Source of the DNA: Gnetum montanum
Taxonomy: Eukaryota; Streptophyta; Gnetopsida; Gnetales; Gnetaceae
Length of the DNA: 64,000 nucleotides
NCBI GenBank assembly: GCA_015680685.1
Contig: MNCI01010443.1
Coordinates: 1,370,877-1,434,876 of the forward strand
Reading direction: 5' to 3'
Part shown: positions 10,630 through 23,551 of the stretch, piece by piece
How the letters are laid out: the number at the start of each line of letters is the position of its first letter
Position numbering within the stretch: the stretch's first letter is position 1
Made by a program: the position numbers and the translations under genes
Notes under the pieces: model-generated
What the model saw: only the letters and a program-made list of their open reading frames with translations
What the model was told of the DNA's origin: nothing
Databases searched by the model: none

Positions 10630-13600
10630 GAGTGCTCAACTAGTAGTGCTATGTGGGGGTGGAGGCTCTTATTCTTTCACTGCACCGTTGAGACTTGCAA
10701 CATTGCTCGGTGCCTATCAACAACAAAGACAAAAAACTGTAAGCAAGTGTACAACATATAAGTAAGAAAAAAGAACGCATAAAAAGTAACATAAAAGATC
10801 TAACCTAAGAGGATCCCACATCGACCATGTCTAGAGGTATTCTATTAAGGCCCTCCTCCAAGTGTTGGAAGATCTTGGCCTTTGATAGCCACATCTTGTC
10901 CTCTTGGCTAAAGCTAACACCTACAAGGGTCTTATCTTTGTCCATGAGGGTCCATGTAGATGGCTACATAGAAAAGGTGATAGTTGAAGTCTCCCTTGAA
11001 GCTAGGGTAATCTCTCACTTAGTAGAATCACTAACCATTATGTGGCAAGAAAATATTTAAAAAGCTTGACTCTCGCTAATCACCTCAACAAATAACTCAA
11101 GGCAACGAGCTTTGATAGAATCATCTTTGAGTTGCTGTAGATATGCATCTCAATCAAGTTTATAGTGGCACTTGTGGTCCTTCTATGTGTGTCCCCACTT
11201 GCACACCTTAGTGTTAAAGCTTTTCCACTCTGAGCCCTTTTGGGCAAGCAAGTTCATATATAGCTTTTGCTTGATGACCTCTAGGGTAGCCTCATTCTTA
11301 TCCCAGATCATCGACCAGTACCTAGCATAGTCAATCTTTATGGTTCTCCAAGTACTATCCACCCCTGCTTGAGTCACCAAGAAATCATACTAGGATTGAA
11401 GGTCCCCAATTTTCTCATGTTGGCTAGCCACTGTCTCCTGAAGCTTGTGTATGCATTTCTACAAATGCTTTTTTGAGCACCTATAGCTCCATAAAACTTT
11501 TGCACTAGAAAGCACGCACCTGTTAGTTGCCTCATATATATGGTGAGGCACTTGCTTAACTTTAGGGGGATACTTAGGGATGACATACACCTTGGCCACC
11601 TGGTTCAGATCCTAGTGGAGCCTAGAACTTGTTAGCATGCAATAAGCAAATCAACATTAGCCATAGACTAAGCATAAAATTGGTGAAACAACACAAGTGG
11701 AAGAACATGCATACCAAGCTTAAGATCTACCTACTATATGCGGTCCACCATGTCCTTAACTATGCCTTTCATAAAGGAAAATTTATCTAGTGTCTCCACC
11801 CATGACTTCATGTGGTGAGTAGGCATAGGTGGTGGATTACTAGTAAGAACATCCAAGGCTATAACCAAACATAGTGCAATACTTAGCAATAATTAAATGT
11901 TTGAAGATGCAAGAGCAAAAGAGAAAAATAGATGGCAACTTAAAGCACTTATCAAGTAAGCCCTTAGGTGTGAGAGTAGGGGCAGGTGTCCCCCAACTGC
12001 ACACCATCAAAGAGGCTCGCAAAATCACCCTCTTTAAGGTGGAACAACCCCTCTAAATTAAACTATTGGAAGGCCTTCATGGCCTCATGCAGCTCCTCCC
12101 TAGGTGCCTCCTCCTCCTTAGCTTGAGGAGGGGTTGTCTTTGTTGTTGCTGCTACTATTGCTCTGGTAGCCCTCTCACCTAACTCACAAAAGATAGCATA
12201 GTAGCATTAGTGTAACATAATAAGAAAACATAAAAATTATAAACATAGAAAATGCAAAAAAATGTATCTACATGTGCATTAACCTACAACATCTATGCAC
12301 AAAGTGGGTACCTTGAGATGAACTTTCTTGATGCCCACCCATCGAATGGTAGGAACAGCCTCCTTTGTTAGATAGGGCCTCTTGATCTTTGCCTTAGAAG
12401 GCCCCATCATTTTTGCAATGTAACGATTGGCCTTGTTCACATCCCCAACAATATTTGGGGGACACTCACCTGCACTATTATGGGAATAGTGTGACTGTGA
12501 CCTTTCTAGATGGCCTTTGGTCATAACTGAGTATGACTCATTGATCCCTTCTAGTAGTTCCTAGGTATGAGTAGTGGTGAACAAGTGTTTGATCGAAGGC
12601 TTTGACAGGTGCTCACAATCCTACACTACCCAGTGCCTACTATCTTGGACCACCAAGAACTCCATAAACCTTTGCAGGTATGTTGCAAAGAATGTAAGGT
12701 GCATGTGAGACCTCACCTAAAGGTTGTAGTAAAGTTTGGTGATCTTGGCTTGTAGTTTGATGGTGAGAAAGGAGGCTATGTTAAACCTTGTGCACTCCTC
12801 CAATACCTTCCTTATCACTCATTCCTACTCCACCCCAAGGATGTTTCCTTAGGAGAGTAGCTTTGAAAAAGCATGGGTATGAAAAAGAGGGTAGAGCTCC
12901 TGGACATCAAGCACATGCAAATCTTTAACCATGATGCCTTTGTGAGATTGAGCGGTTCTTAGCCACTCCTCAATATCTCCTTTGTGATCCACCTCTCTAA
13001 TAACCTTATCAATGACCAATGGAACCTTAGAGGAAAGGCCAAAGAGGTTAGCAAAGAAGGCATGGCTAAGGTCCAAGACTACCCTCAATCCGTGCATGTG
13101 GATGATGAAGCAGCAAGCATCACTACTAAAGGAGTTTATAATGGTGACTAACTTGGCTACTAGAATGCATGGGCTAAGGGCCAAAAAAAGGTCCATCAAC
13201 TCAGCATGTGTGAGTTGACTAGTTAATGCCTTTGAGGCCTGTTGGAAAAACCAATGTTCTGCCCCCTCTACATCACTATACTTCATTATGAGGGTGGCCT
13301 CTTTGCAACCTGTGTTGACCACCATCACATCTCCTAAAGTAATTGTAGCTATAACATAGGAAAAATTATTGTTAGCATAAAACATGGGCAAAGTAACAAG
13401 TGCATGTGAAAAAGCACAAAAGATAAATGCATAAATGCTTATGTAGAACAAATGGTGTGCAAGGCGGGGGTGGTGGTGCAACTAGCTTCTCAAAGTTACG
13501 GTTGCCACTAGCACACCCCTCATCAAGCTAATCAAAGATCTTGCATCCCTTGAATTCCTTCAGATACCAAGTAGGATAGTTCACTAAGTCCTTTCCCACC

Positions 13601-14252
13601 TACTCAATTATGACCTCCCAAAAGTTTTTACTAGAGGAGAACACCTCTAGGGCAGTAGGGATTAAGGCAAGAGCCTTTGGCTCATTGTGGAGCCCCTAAT
13701 CATCAACTTTAAATCTAGCATCAAGCATGAGTAATCAACAATTAGTAAATTTAGCATGGCCAATAGCAAGAAACACAATGTAAAATCATAGGAACATTTA
13801 CCCTTCAACATAGTATATGGTTCCAAGTGGATTTTAGAACACCATATGCACACATAGAGCAACAAAGAAGATGTTGCTCCTACTATAGCAAGAGAACTCA
13901 GGAATCCCCTAGATCCTAGATAGGGGATGAGAGTCCTGGGGCCTCACCTTTAACTACCTACTTTATCATCACCGATCATGGGCTCATTGGACATGAACCT
14001 TAGTATGTCCTTGTTGGCCCTGGTAGTAATGTCTTAGTGATGGTGGCTGTAGCCTCTATTGCTAAGTGTGACCACATGATCACATTGAATTGCTATAGTA
14101 GGAAGGCTAGGAACTAGAATGCCCCTAGGTGAAACCATATTGCCTAATAACCTACCTTCATATTTGATGTAGATGTGTTGGGCATAGGCTCACTCATGCA
14201 ACAAAGGAGGCTAAAAAGCTCCACAACAATCAAAATGGGCTTTAGCAATATT
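10630..14252 (-). pseudogene. Antisense multi-exon gene of element B (exons 2 to last)
   Basis: The same gene as in A and C, again opposite to pol. Exon 2 is 14,252-13,802 (451 bases against 450 in A and C). Exon 3 starts at 13,714. Exon 4 is 13,348-12,284 (1,065 bases, differing from A by 15). Exon 4 keeps a long open stretch with 'FFANLFGLS' and 'DIEEWLR'. Further exons lie near 12,170-12,060, 11,850-11,740 and 11,610-10,815. The last of these holds 'LLAQKGSEWKSFN', matching 'LLAQKNQDWKDFN' in C. A short terminal exon is likely at 10,715-10,663. Stops and frameshifts occur throughout. I could not find exon 1 with confidence. Function of the exon 4-6 modules is unknown. Confidence 0.65.
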
Positions 14253-16094
14253 CTACAACAGCAAGGCAACAAATGTAGTGTTAGTATAGATAGATGCATT
14301 TAGGCAAAAACACATTAATTACACCAACAAAAAACTTAACACAACCTAGCACAACTTAGAAAAGATATCCTAGGATCCCTAAGGCCCTATAGGTATAGGA
14401 TGCCAACATGCACATTTGGTGTGCCTAGTACTCAATGGGGTACAACATGTTTTTGCATAATTCTAGCATAATATTTCATAGGTTTGCACATTTGGCATTA
14501 CAACTTGCATGTTTTAGCTTAGCATTAACATTTGCGTTTCACATATTTGCACATTTGGCATCGTAATCCACTTGTTCTCACAAGTCCACACTAGCATTTT
14601 TCATTTCACAAATTTAACACTTTGGAAAGAAATGTTCAAAATTTTTCTAACTCCTGGCAATGTAGTCTAGAAAATGTTAGAAAAATTCTAACTCTAGGCT
14701 ACCTCTAGGAGCATATTCTAGAAATATGAAATAATTCTAACTACTAGCTACACTTCTAGAGAGCATAGCCCCAAAAATTTCAAAGTGAAAAGTCTAATTG
14801 TTGGCTATGCTCCTAGGGAGAGTAGCCCCAAAAAAAATTTTTCTTAACACAACACCTAACACACTATGCACCTCTTGCCACAATGGCTATGGCCCTAGTA
14901 GCCTACACTTGGCTATAGCCTCAGCCCTAGGCCCTACCTCATAGGCAGTGATGATTGCCAAACCCTTGCCTCTACCACTTTCATAAAGAAAAAGTAAAAA
15001 AATAATATGCACAGTAGTTCTTTACCACATTCCTATCTCGTGGTGTGCAACTATGGCTATCACTGATGACACTTGTCCCCTCTTTGCCCCTACGCAATCC
15101 ACACTCAAAGAAAAAAAATCAAACAAAAAGGGTAGAAACCCTCTACTATGTTTGCAACCTTGCAATGGAAACTCTTAACAGCTACCACTAGAATCTCGAT
15201 CTTCTACCCTATGTGCCATAGGGGAAAGTAAATGATCAATAGGGATGATATATTTTATTCTCTCCCTTAGCCTTGCAAACCCTCATAGCCTCTCCATTCA
15301 TTGTCACACAAGCAACTACGGTAGCTATAATTTCCAAAAACCCTTTCCCTTAAACCATAGTGAAAAAAAAAACAAAACAAAACAACAAAACCATAGCAAA
15401 TTTTTTACAAGCTCATGGCCTTCCTTTCTCTTCCCATCTTCCCATAGCCATAGCCACACCTGAGCTTGCATACCTTGCCCCATTAAAAAACCTTGAACAT
15501 GTGCACATCCTTCCCCCATGGCCATGATGGCCCTCGGTAGCCATGATGATGATGATCCGTGTCAAGGTAGGGTGCTAGTCCCAAGGCCTAAGCCCCAATG
15601 CTTAAGTGTAAGAAAGATACAAAAGAAAATGCAAAGGGGGTGAGTGTAGTTAGGAGTACCTGATAGTCGATAGTGCCCTGTGTTTCTCTACATGTGTCTA
15701 TAGTAAGCACTCTAGTACTCACTCTCCCTTATCCACATTAACTAGGCTAGGGCATTGACATCCACTTCGGTGTGACATGTTGGTGACCATGCTATGCTCT
15801 AAAAAGTTTGTTTTTACCTTTTGAGAATGGCCAATTTACCAAGCATAAAACATGCTTATATAATCTTAATGGCCATTTAAATTCTTACCTACCTAGGGCT
15901 ACATGTAACAATGTAGAGTATAGTTAGTTGTGAGCGTAGTTACTAGAGTTAGAAAAATTTTCAATTTTTTAGCAGTCTTTGGACTTAGAAAAATTTTAAA
16001 TTTTTTTGATCACTTAATGAATGCCCTAGCCAATTTTGCTTTCTTGACGTGCCAAACCTTATTTTAATAATGCATTTAGTGCATCCTACTTGTT
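14253..16094. other. Intron 1 and presumed promoter side of the antisense gene in element B
   Basis: AT-rich, with no supported coding sequence. It contains local duplications: 'cacatttggcat' words at 14,410-14,600, and 'attctaactctag' and 'gagcatagcccc' blocks at 14,640-14,840. A TATA-like stretch on the minus strand near 15,852-15,862 could serve the antisense gene, but no matching exon 1 follows it. Confidence 0.45.
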
Positions 16095-16190
16095 TGCTAC
16101 AACTTTAAATTGGCACCTAATAGTCTGCTAAGATATTAAACTGGTGCTACATGGTCACCTTTTGAGGCCTAAAATTGGCCCACACATCCC
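16095..16190 (+). repeat. Remnant minisatellite before pol of element B
   Basis: Two or three decayed 'ttaaattggcacc' / 'ttaaactggtgc' units in the same place as the arrays of A and E. Confidence 0.45.
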
Positions 16191-16331
16191 TTGCTTTTAC
16201 AATCACATTTACATATTTAGGGAGAATTTTATTGCATTATTTTCCTTAATTGTGCATATTATTCTAATTAAGCTAGGCACAGCTTGATATTTTTTTGGTT
16301 CTTTTTGTAACATTATTGCAAGATTCATAAC

Positions 16332-19300
16332 ATGACTATGTACAAGCATCTTCATTTGCCTATGGTCCTCATTGGGTCACACAGTGATCTTACATGATGT
16401 ATTGATCCTCAATGCCTAGACCTTGAGCCCATAGCCTATGATGAATACATAACATTTGTAGAGGCACTGCTAGACTGGCTATACCATCTAATTTGGGCTC
16501 TAGATCTAGAGGTAGGTGATGTAACTGAGGATCCCCTCATTAAAGTCCCTGTAGCAACATCTAGTGGCAAGGCAAAAACACTGAAGCTTAGCTCTTTGTT
16601 AGAGCCTCAACATGCCCAAAACATCACAAAAATACTTAACAAAATCATCAAGACATTCCTTTGGTCTTATGAACACATGCTAGGCCTAAATCCTCACGTA
16701 GTGCAACATAACATAATCCTTGATCCTAGCATGAAACCAATCAAACAAAAAGCCCATAAAGTTAGGCTTGAGGTGGCATTGGCAATCTGCGATGAAATCA
16801 CCAAGCTTTACAAAGTAGCCTTCATCTAGGCTAATTGAGTACACTGACTAGGTCTCCAACATCATCGTTGTCCCCAAGAAGAATAGAAGTATACACATTT
16901 GCATAGACTTCTGGGACCTGAACAAGGCAACCATTAAAGACAATTTTTTATTACCTAATATTGATTAATTGGTCGACACTATGGTTGTTCATGCCTTGTT
17001 GTCCTTCATGGATGGGTTCTTAGGATACAACTAGATTCAGATCAACCTAGAGCACTAGCTTAGTACTACCTTCATGACCCATTGGGGTACATTTTGCTAC
17101 ACAATGATGCTCTTCAAACTCAAGAATGCAAAAGTGACTGATCAATGAGCCATGGTGTACATCTTTAGTAATTACCTTTTAGGTCTACTCAATGATTACG
17201 TTGGTGATATAGCAGTTAAGTCCAAAGTGGCATGCAACCACATAGATGACTTAGACCTTGTGTTCAAATGCTACCTAAAGCATGAACTTAGGCTAAATCA
17301 TAAGAAATGTGTCTCTGGCATCAAGATGGGTTGCATGCTAGGTTTCATGGTATCCAAAGCAGACATACATGTAGAACCTGATAAAGTTAAGGCCATTATC
17401 AACTTGGCACGACTAGCTAACCTTAAGGAGCTATGAGGGTTACAAGGTAGATTGCAATTCATATGATGATTTCTTGCATGCTTGACTGACAAGTTGTAGC
17501 CCATGTAGCATTTACTAAAAAAGGGAGACCACTTTGAGTGGAAAGCTCAGTGCTAAGTGACATTTGACATCCTTAAACAAGAGTTGGCTCAACTTCCAAT
17601 AGTCTATCCTCCACAAGGAGATAAACCATTCTACATCTACCTTACTACCTCTGATGCGTCCATCACTTCTTTGCTTTGCCAAAAGCAAGACGATGGTACC
17701 GAGGTCCTGGTATACTACCTTATCCATGCATTAGTAGCCTACAAAGCAAAGTACAATGATGTGGAAAATATTTGCCTTACCTTAGTTTTTCCACTTAAGA
17801 ATTTGAGGCATTACCTTTTTCGCAGCCAAGTCAACATCATATGCAAAAGCAATGTACTCCGAGCTATTACAACGAATATCTATGAGATCAATCACATTAC
17901 ATGTTGGAAAGTAATAGCTATGGAGTTTGGCCTGCATCACATTATGCAAGCATCAATGAAAGGTTAGGCAATAGCTGCACAACTTACGGCTTCCCTAATG
18001 GATGACTAAGCAACGATAAATCTAGAATTTCTAGATGAGCATGTTATTAGCATAAGCTAAGTGCCTGATAACTTTGAGGCACTCTTACACTTCGATGGTG
18101 CTTTAACCTCCCAAGGAGGTAGTGCCACTACTGTAATCACATTCCCCTCCTGGGAGACCTAAACCATCGCATGCCGCTTCACATTTCCATGCACTAACAA
18201 TGTGGCAGAGTATGAAGGTCTCCTTTGGGGCACCTTACCAACTCACAACTTAGGAATCCAAAACCTAGAGATTCAAGGTGACTCACAACTAGTTATCAAC
18301 CAAGTTATAGAAGTTTATGCTTGCAAAGCCCAACACTTAGAAGTAGGATTGTGACCTGGCAAAGCACTTACTCAAGCAACCTGCAACTACTAATGTCGAA
18401 CATATCCCCTACAATGAAAACTCCATTGCCAATGCATTAGGTACATTAGCCTTAAGCATTGCACTTGAAATGTTCCATGCATTACCCACTAAGGTGGTAG
18501 TTTGCATTGTACCTATCACGCAAACAACCAACATTGCATCCATCGCCATAGTAAGCATGACCCATGTAGTAGAGTGGTACAATTACATCAAGTCATACCT
18601 TCTACAGGGTGAACCTCTGTAGCATCTAACCACTGCCCAAAAGGATTTAGTGCAAAAGTGATCACGATAGTATGTCATTATGGGTGATAGCACACTATGT
18701 TGCTGATCATATAATGGCATACTGCTGACATGAGTTAGTGATAGCAAAGTGCAAACGATCATTGAAAAAGTCCACAAGGGACTCTACGGAGGCCACATAG
18801 CACCTAGGGTAATGGCAAGAAAAATTAGACACTTAGGCTACTATTGGCCTTACATGAAGTGCCATTACATCTCTAAGGTCAATACGTGCGACACATGTCA
18901 AAGGCATGGTAACTTAATGCATGTGCCACCCACTAAACTACATAGAACATAGATCATGTGGTCATTATAATGTTGGGGGTTGGACATCATAGGACCAATA
19001 ATGCCGACATCCTCCACAGGGCATAGTTTCATCATAATCATCACTGTGTATTTTATGAAGTTGGTTGAGGCTATTCCCCTTAGGAGGACAACATCGCAAC
19101 AGATTTGCAAATTCATACTTGACAACATAGTGTCCTATTTTCATTTTTCCATGACCATAGTTTAGTAGTGCTAAGACCAAAGCATTTTGTGAGTGCCTCA
19201 GAATCAAACATTACATTTCATCACCCTACTACTTATAGGCAAATGGCCAAGCAGAGGCCACAAACAAGGTCATCGTCAATCTTTTGAAGAAGATGCTTCA

Positions 19301-19797
19301 TAGTAGCAAACGACGATGACATTAGTAGCTAATCTATTCATTCTAGGCCTACTGCACAACACAACAAATTGTAATAGTTAAGATGCCATATAGTTTAGTT
19401 TATGGATCTAAAGCCATCTTACCTCTTGAACTACAGGTCTTGTCACTCCATGTAATCCTCTCAAGCTTCATCAACGAAGCTCAAAATGACAAGTTGAGGG
19501 CCATAAACCTTGACTTAATACAGGAGGAGTGGATGTAAATGCTTAGTTAAATTGAGCAGTATCAGCAAATGTAATGGCAAAATCACTGTCACAACTAGCA
19601 TCAACACCTAATCAAGGAGGGGAACTTGGGTTCTCAAGGCAATTCGCAAACCAATAGATAAATTCTTAGCCAACTAAGAAGGGCCTTTCTTGGTCATCAA
19701 GGCTTATGGAAATGGAGCATTGAATCTTGTTGACCATTATGGCAATGAATTTGCTAATTTGAGGAACTACTCATACCTGAAGTTGTACTATGCCTAG
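16332..19797 (+). pseudogene. pol: Degenerate Tat-type pol of element B
   Basis: The N-terminal ATG at 16,332 aligns codon for codon with that of A and lies 9 bases after an AG preceded by a T-rich run. The reverse transcriptase active site near 17,195 reads YVGD instead of YVDD, so a catalytic aspartate is lost. The first RNase H is near 17,620-17,900, the second near 18,090-18,440 and the integrase zinc-finger region near 18,830-18,910 (CDTCQRH). The stretch expected to hold the second integrase aspartate near 19,160 is deleted. The frame ends near 19,797. Many stops and frameshifts. Confidence 0.88.
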
Positions 19798-19834
19798 CAT
19801 GCAACATTATATCAATGACAAAGCAAGGTAAGAA

Positions 19835-20330
19835 AAAGCCTGCTATGATTATAAACTGGCACAAAAAGTTCGCTATGATTATAAATTAGCACAAAGAGTT
19901 TGTCATGACTATAAACTAGCATAGAAAGTTTCCCATGACTATAAACTAGCACAAAGAGTCCATTGTGACTATAAACTAGCAAAGGCACATCTACTATGAT
20001 GCTAAACTATCACAATAATAGTTTGCCACAACTATAAACTGGCATAGATCGTCCTTGGACCAAAGTTCTAAAATTGGCATCCATAGCATTCATCTATCAT
20101 GATTCTTAAACTAGCACAACTTGTCCTTGCATCATAACATTAAACTAGCACAACATCCACTGTCCACCACAATGTTAAACTGGCATACAATAGTCTGCTA
20201 GGACTATAAAATAGCACATTATGATTTTCTAGGAGCTTAAACTAGGTTTATGGTCAGTTAGGATTCTAAACTAGCATAGCACATGATCTTCCTAGACCTT
20301 AAACTAGGTTTGCAATTCAACACACATAGT
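19835..20330 (+). repeat. Minisatellite behind pol of element B
   Basis: Around fourteen units of 25-45 bases with the core 'gactataaactagcac', beginning about 40 bases after the pol end. Homologous in place and core to 7,618-8,070. Confidence 0.85.
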
Positions 20331-21763
20331 TCTATGGACAAGTAATACTTTTGATCCTTTATCATTTGCCCACACCCCATGGGTAGGGTGAGGTAGGGCA
20401 TTGTAGTTCTAGAATGAAGTTCATGTTGTCAAGAGAGGCTTCTGGAACATTTGTAGTGTTACCACCCTTGGAATTTTATTGATCCATCAAAAATGCCTTT
20501 GGGAATTTTGCTAACCTTATGGAGCTCCTACCATGGTTGCTAGTAGTATCAACCCTAGGCCAGGCCAATAGCATTACCAATTTTAGGTATTTCATTATTG
20601 GTTGAAGCTCTCATAGTTAGCACAACCCTTTGAAGCAGTGGCAACATTAGGGCCCTAGTCATCTCACCTACTCTGTTAGGCTCTTACTATTGCTTGAGTA
20701 CTTGCCTCTGGTGTCACTGTTGGAGATTTTGTAGCCCTCTCACTCTAGCACTTGCATTGGTTTTCCTACATTGGCACTGCAAGCTCTTGTAATTGGTCTA
20801 GCACTCATTGCACTTGCAACATCCTCACATCCAATAGTTTACTCTCATCTCATGTTATGTGGTTGTTTTGCTTATTTACTTTGTGTTGTGTTTGCAAGAT
20901 GAAGCCTTGAAGGTGGTCATGTAGATACACATCTCATCATAGTGGTAAGTCACCAGATGGCTATAATGTGCATGATTAGGCTATTTGAACTACTCAAGAG
21001 TCCACATCCCTATTACCCCGCTATCACCTACTTGCATTCATCCCTTTTACTTAGCATTTTCCTATTTCCCATTGCATCACCGAGCTTGTAATCCCTTCAA
21101 TGCACATGGCATCCTCTTTGTGTTAATCATAGAACCCATAGCAAATGTAACACAACTTATCCTATGGAAAGGTTCTGTAGGCTGGGCAAAGCCCAAGTGG
21201 ATGTAGTGCAACTCATCTTGGGGAGGAAACATGTGTCCTACAAATGCGACATAGTTACCTAAAGAAAAGCCCGTTAGGTGGTACATAACCCATTTGATGA
21301 AAAGCATCATGTATCTAGCATCTCACAATGTGTAGAACCCAAAGTAGGTTTTCCTCATAGTAAAAAATAGGGCAAAAAAGGTCCCCAAGCAAACTAGCAA
21401 AGCTACAATTTTGCAACTAGTCCAACCCTGAATCTACATCAACCTTCTCATAAGCACTCCAACAAGAGGTCACAATTCTAGGGGTAAACCATTTTGGTTC
21501 CATGGATGCTAACTCTCTTATAAGCACTCCAATGAGAGGTCACTATTTTTATGACAAACTATCTTAGTACCATGATCCTTGTCAGCTATGTTAACTTTGC
21601 ATCTTACAGTGGCATGCATTATTTCCATCTCATTCCCTTGTTACCTCTTAGCACACTCCCTACATCCTTTATCCCTAGCATACCATTACCCTTAGCACTC
21701 TTAAGCATGTTAAAGCAACATTCGATTAGGTATTGATGAGTGATGTTAGTGTTAGGATTGTTG
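20331..21763 (+). other. 3' non-coding region of element B
   Basis: No supported gene. It aligns in patches with 8,071-9,373 of A: the TTGTGTTTGCAAGATGA block near 20,890, paired 'aagcactccaa.gagaggtca' stretches near 21,455 and 21,520, and the 'gcactcttaagcat' block just before the LTR. Confidence 0.55.
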
Positions 21764-21840
21764 TGGTGTTTTGTGTTCTTTGTCGACATCTCTCAGGCCA
21801 CTCCTCTAGATGTCAACAAAGAGGGGCCAATGAAACACCA
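21764..21840 (+). promoter_or_regulatory. Conserved hairpin at LTR start, element B copy
   Basis: The best-paired copy. The outer arms TGGTGTTT and AAACACCA pair fully. The inner arms CTTTGTCGACATCT and AGATGTCAACAAAG pair with one mismatch. The loop is about 16 bases. Confidence 0.7.
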
Positions 21841-23250
21841 TCAAATTTGGGCTTCTTGGTTTCAACTACAAGTTTGGCTTAATGTCAAAACTTGGTAGAC
21901 TTTTTTAAGCATTGAGACTACGCTCCCACTGCTAGGACTACACTTCAGAGCTGAAACACCACAAAATTTTGAGTCTTGGCATTATGACTACAAATTTGGC
22001 TAAGTGTTAGAATGATGGCACTTTTAGCGTAGAACCATGTTACGTTGTTCAGTGTAGTGCAGCATCGCACCATGTCATACTATGTAGCAATCACAACATA
22101 GCACAGTTTTCAAGCTATGTAATGTAGCATAATTTTCAAGCTATGTAGCATAGCACAACATAGCCAGCTTGACACTGCAAGTGTCCCATGTCCCGCATGT
22201 AACATGGAATGGGCATAAGCATGGTTCCATCCACTGTATTGCCATGTGGGACCTGATCCACATTTTGGGCTAACCCTAGCCCTATAAATACCCTGGGAAC
22301 CCAAGGGTCACATTCCTTGACTATTGGCATTCCCCAAGGGTTGGCATTTCCCAGTAGTTACATTCCTTGAGCGTTGACATTCCCCAAGGGTTAGCATTCC
22401 TTGACTATTGGCATTCCCCAACGGTTACATTCCTTGACCATTGGCATTCTCCAAGGATTGGCATTCCTTAACTATTGGCATTCCCTAGCAGTTAGCATTC
22501 CTTGACTGTTGGCATTCCCTAGCAGTTAGCATTCCTTGACTATTGGCATTTCCCAATGGTTACATTCCTTGACTGTTGGCATTCCCAAGTGGTTTGCATT
22601 CCTTGGACATGAGCATATTTTAAGCACTTGGCATTTGGCATTTTTGGCATCTTGGCACTGAGTTCCATGGGTGTAGCATAGTGTAGTAGCTAGCTTCATC
22701 TGCAACCCATGTTGGAGTTGTAATTGCTTGCTTGAAGCTTGATTATGCCAACAACTACAACTTTTGCTTTTGCGAAGGAAAGAATTCGAACTTGTTGAAC
22801 TTGCATTTGAGACACCTTTTGCTGCTTTTGAATCGTCGCTATGCTATGCTACGCTATGTAGCGTAGCACAGCGTACCAACTAGTGTATCCTACGTTTTGC
22901 TCAATCTACCACTTTTTGATGAGAAGCTTTGCTAAGGACTTGAAGTTGAACAAGGTAACTAGTTTTGAAGGTTTTGAAGGCTGGAGTACTTGTCGAGTGC
23001 ACTTGGAATCACTAGGTAAGCTGGGCCTTTCTGAATTTCCTTTGCTACGTTGTGCTATGCTGTGTAGCGTAGCATAGTGTAGCACCTTGTTCTACAATAA
23101 TTTATGCTTGATTGCCTAAGAAACTATCTTTTGAGGCCTGCTATGCTACATAGCATAGCATAGTGTAGCAAGCTTCTTCACTAGAAAACTTGTTGAACTA
23201 TTTTTTGCATCTTGAGCACCTCCAAAAACACCAAGCATGGTTTCTGAATA
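21764..23250 (+). mobile_element. 3' LTR of element B (right end uncertain)
   Basis: It starts with the complete hairpin (21,764-21,840). A TATA box in the shared context lies at 22,280-22,295. A 31-base-type minisatellite (ccttgactattggcattcc) fills about 22,310-22,610. Palindromic words such as TAGCGTAGCA cluster at 22,040-22,160 and 22,840-23,170. The U5-end sequence seen in A and C is not found, so the LTR seems cut by the inverted fragment that follows. Confidence 0.55.
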
Positions 23251-23510
23251 GACTATCAACTGGGTGAATCACTTAGGTGGGTAGGCCAGAGAGTCCATCA
23301 GGCCTATCAGCTTTGGAGGTAGAAAACTTGCTGAATTGAACAGTCTAAACTTAGTCCATTCATTTCCAATCAAACTATCATGAGGCTACACTTTTGGAAA
23401 TGTCTGCCTCATTTCTAAGACCCTGGTGAAGCAAGAGTGCCTTGAAATTTTAGGGTGTTTCATTGGCTCCTCTTTGTCAACATTTGGAGGACGGACCTGA
23501 GAGTGTAACG
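23225..23510 (-). mobile_element. Inverted LTR-start fragment (X)
   Basis: The minus strand from about 23,505 downward carries the right arm of the hairpin (tgttgacaaagagg, then aatgaaacaccc). It then shows patches matching positions 9,441-9,560 of the A LTR, such as 'agtgtagcctcatgatag'. The left hairpin arm is missing. It faces B's LTR. Confidence 0.55.
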
Positions 23511-23551
23511 ACGGAAAACGTCGGTTGCTGGAAATACTGAACTAGGATCCG

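Noticed and set aside
15245-15525. Possible exon or small gene in B's intron region
   Set aside because: Low-complexity A-rich and Trp/Lys-rich frames on both strands with no match to exon 1 of A or C.
22110-22330. Minus-strand frames over B's TATA region
   Set aside because: Non-coding LTR promoter sequence; not conserved in the A or G LTR.
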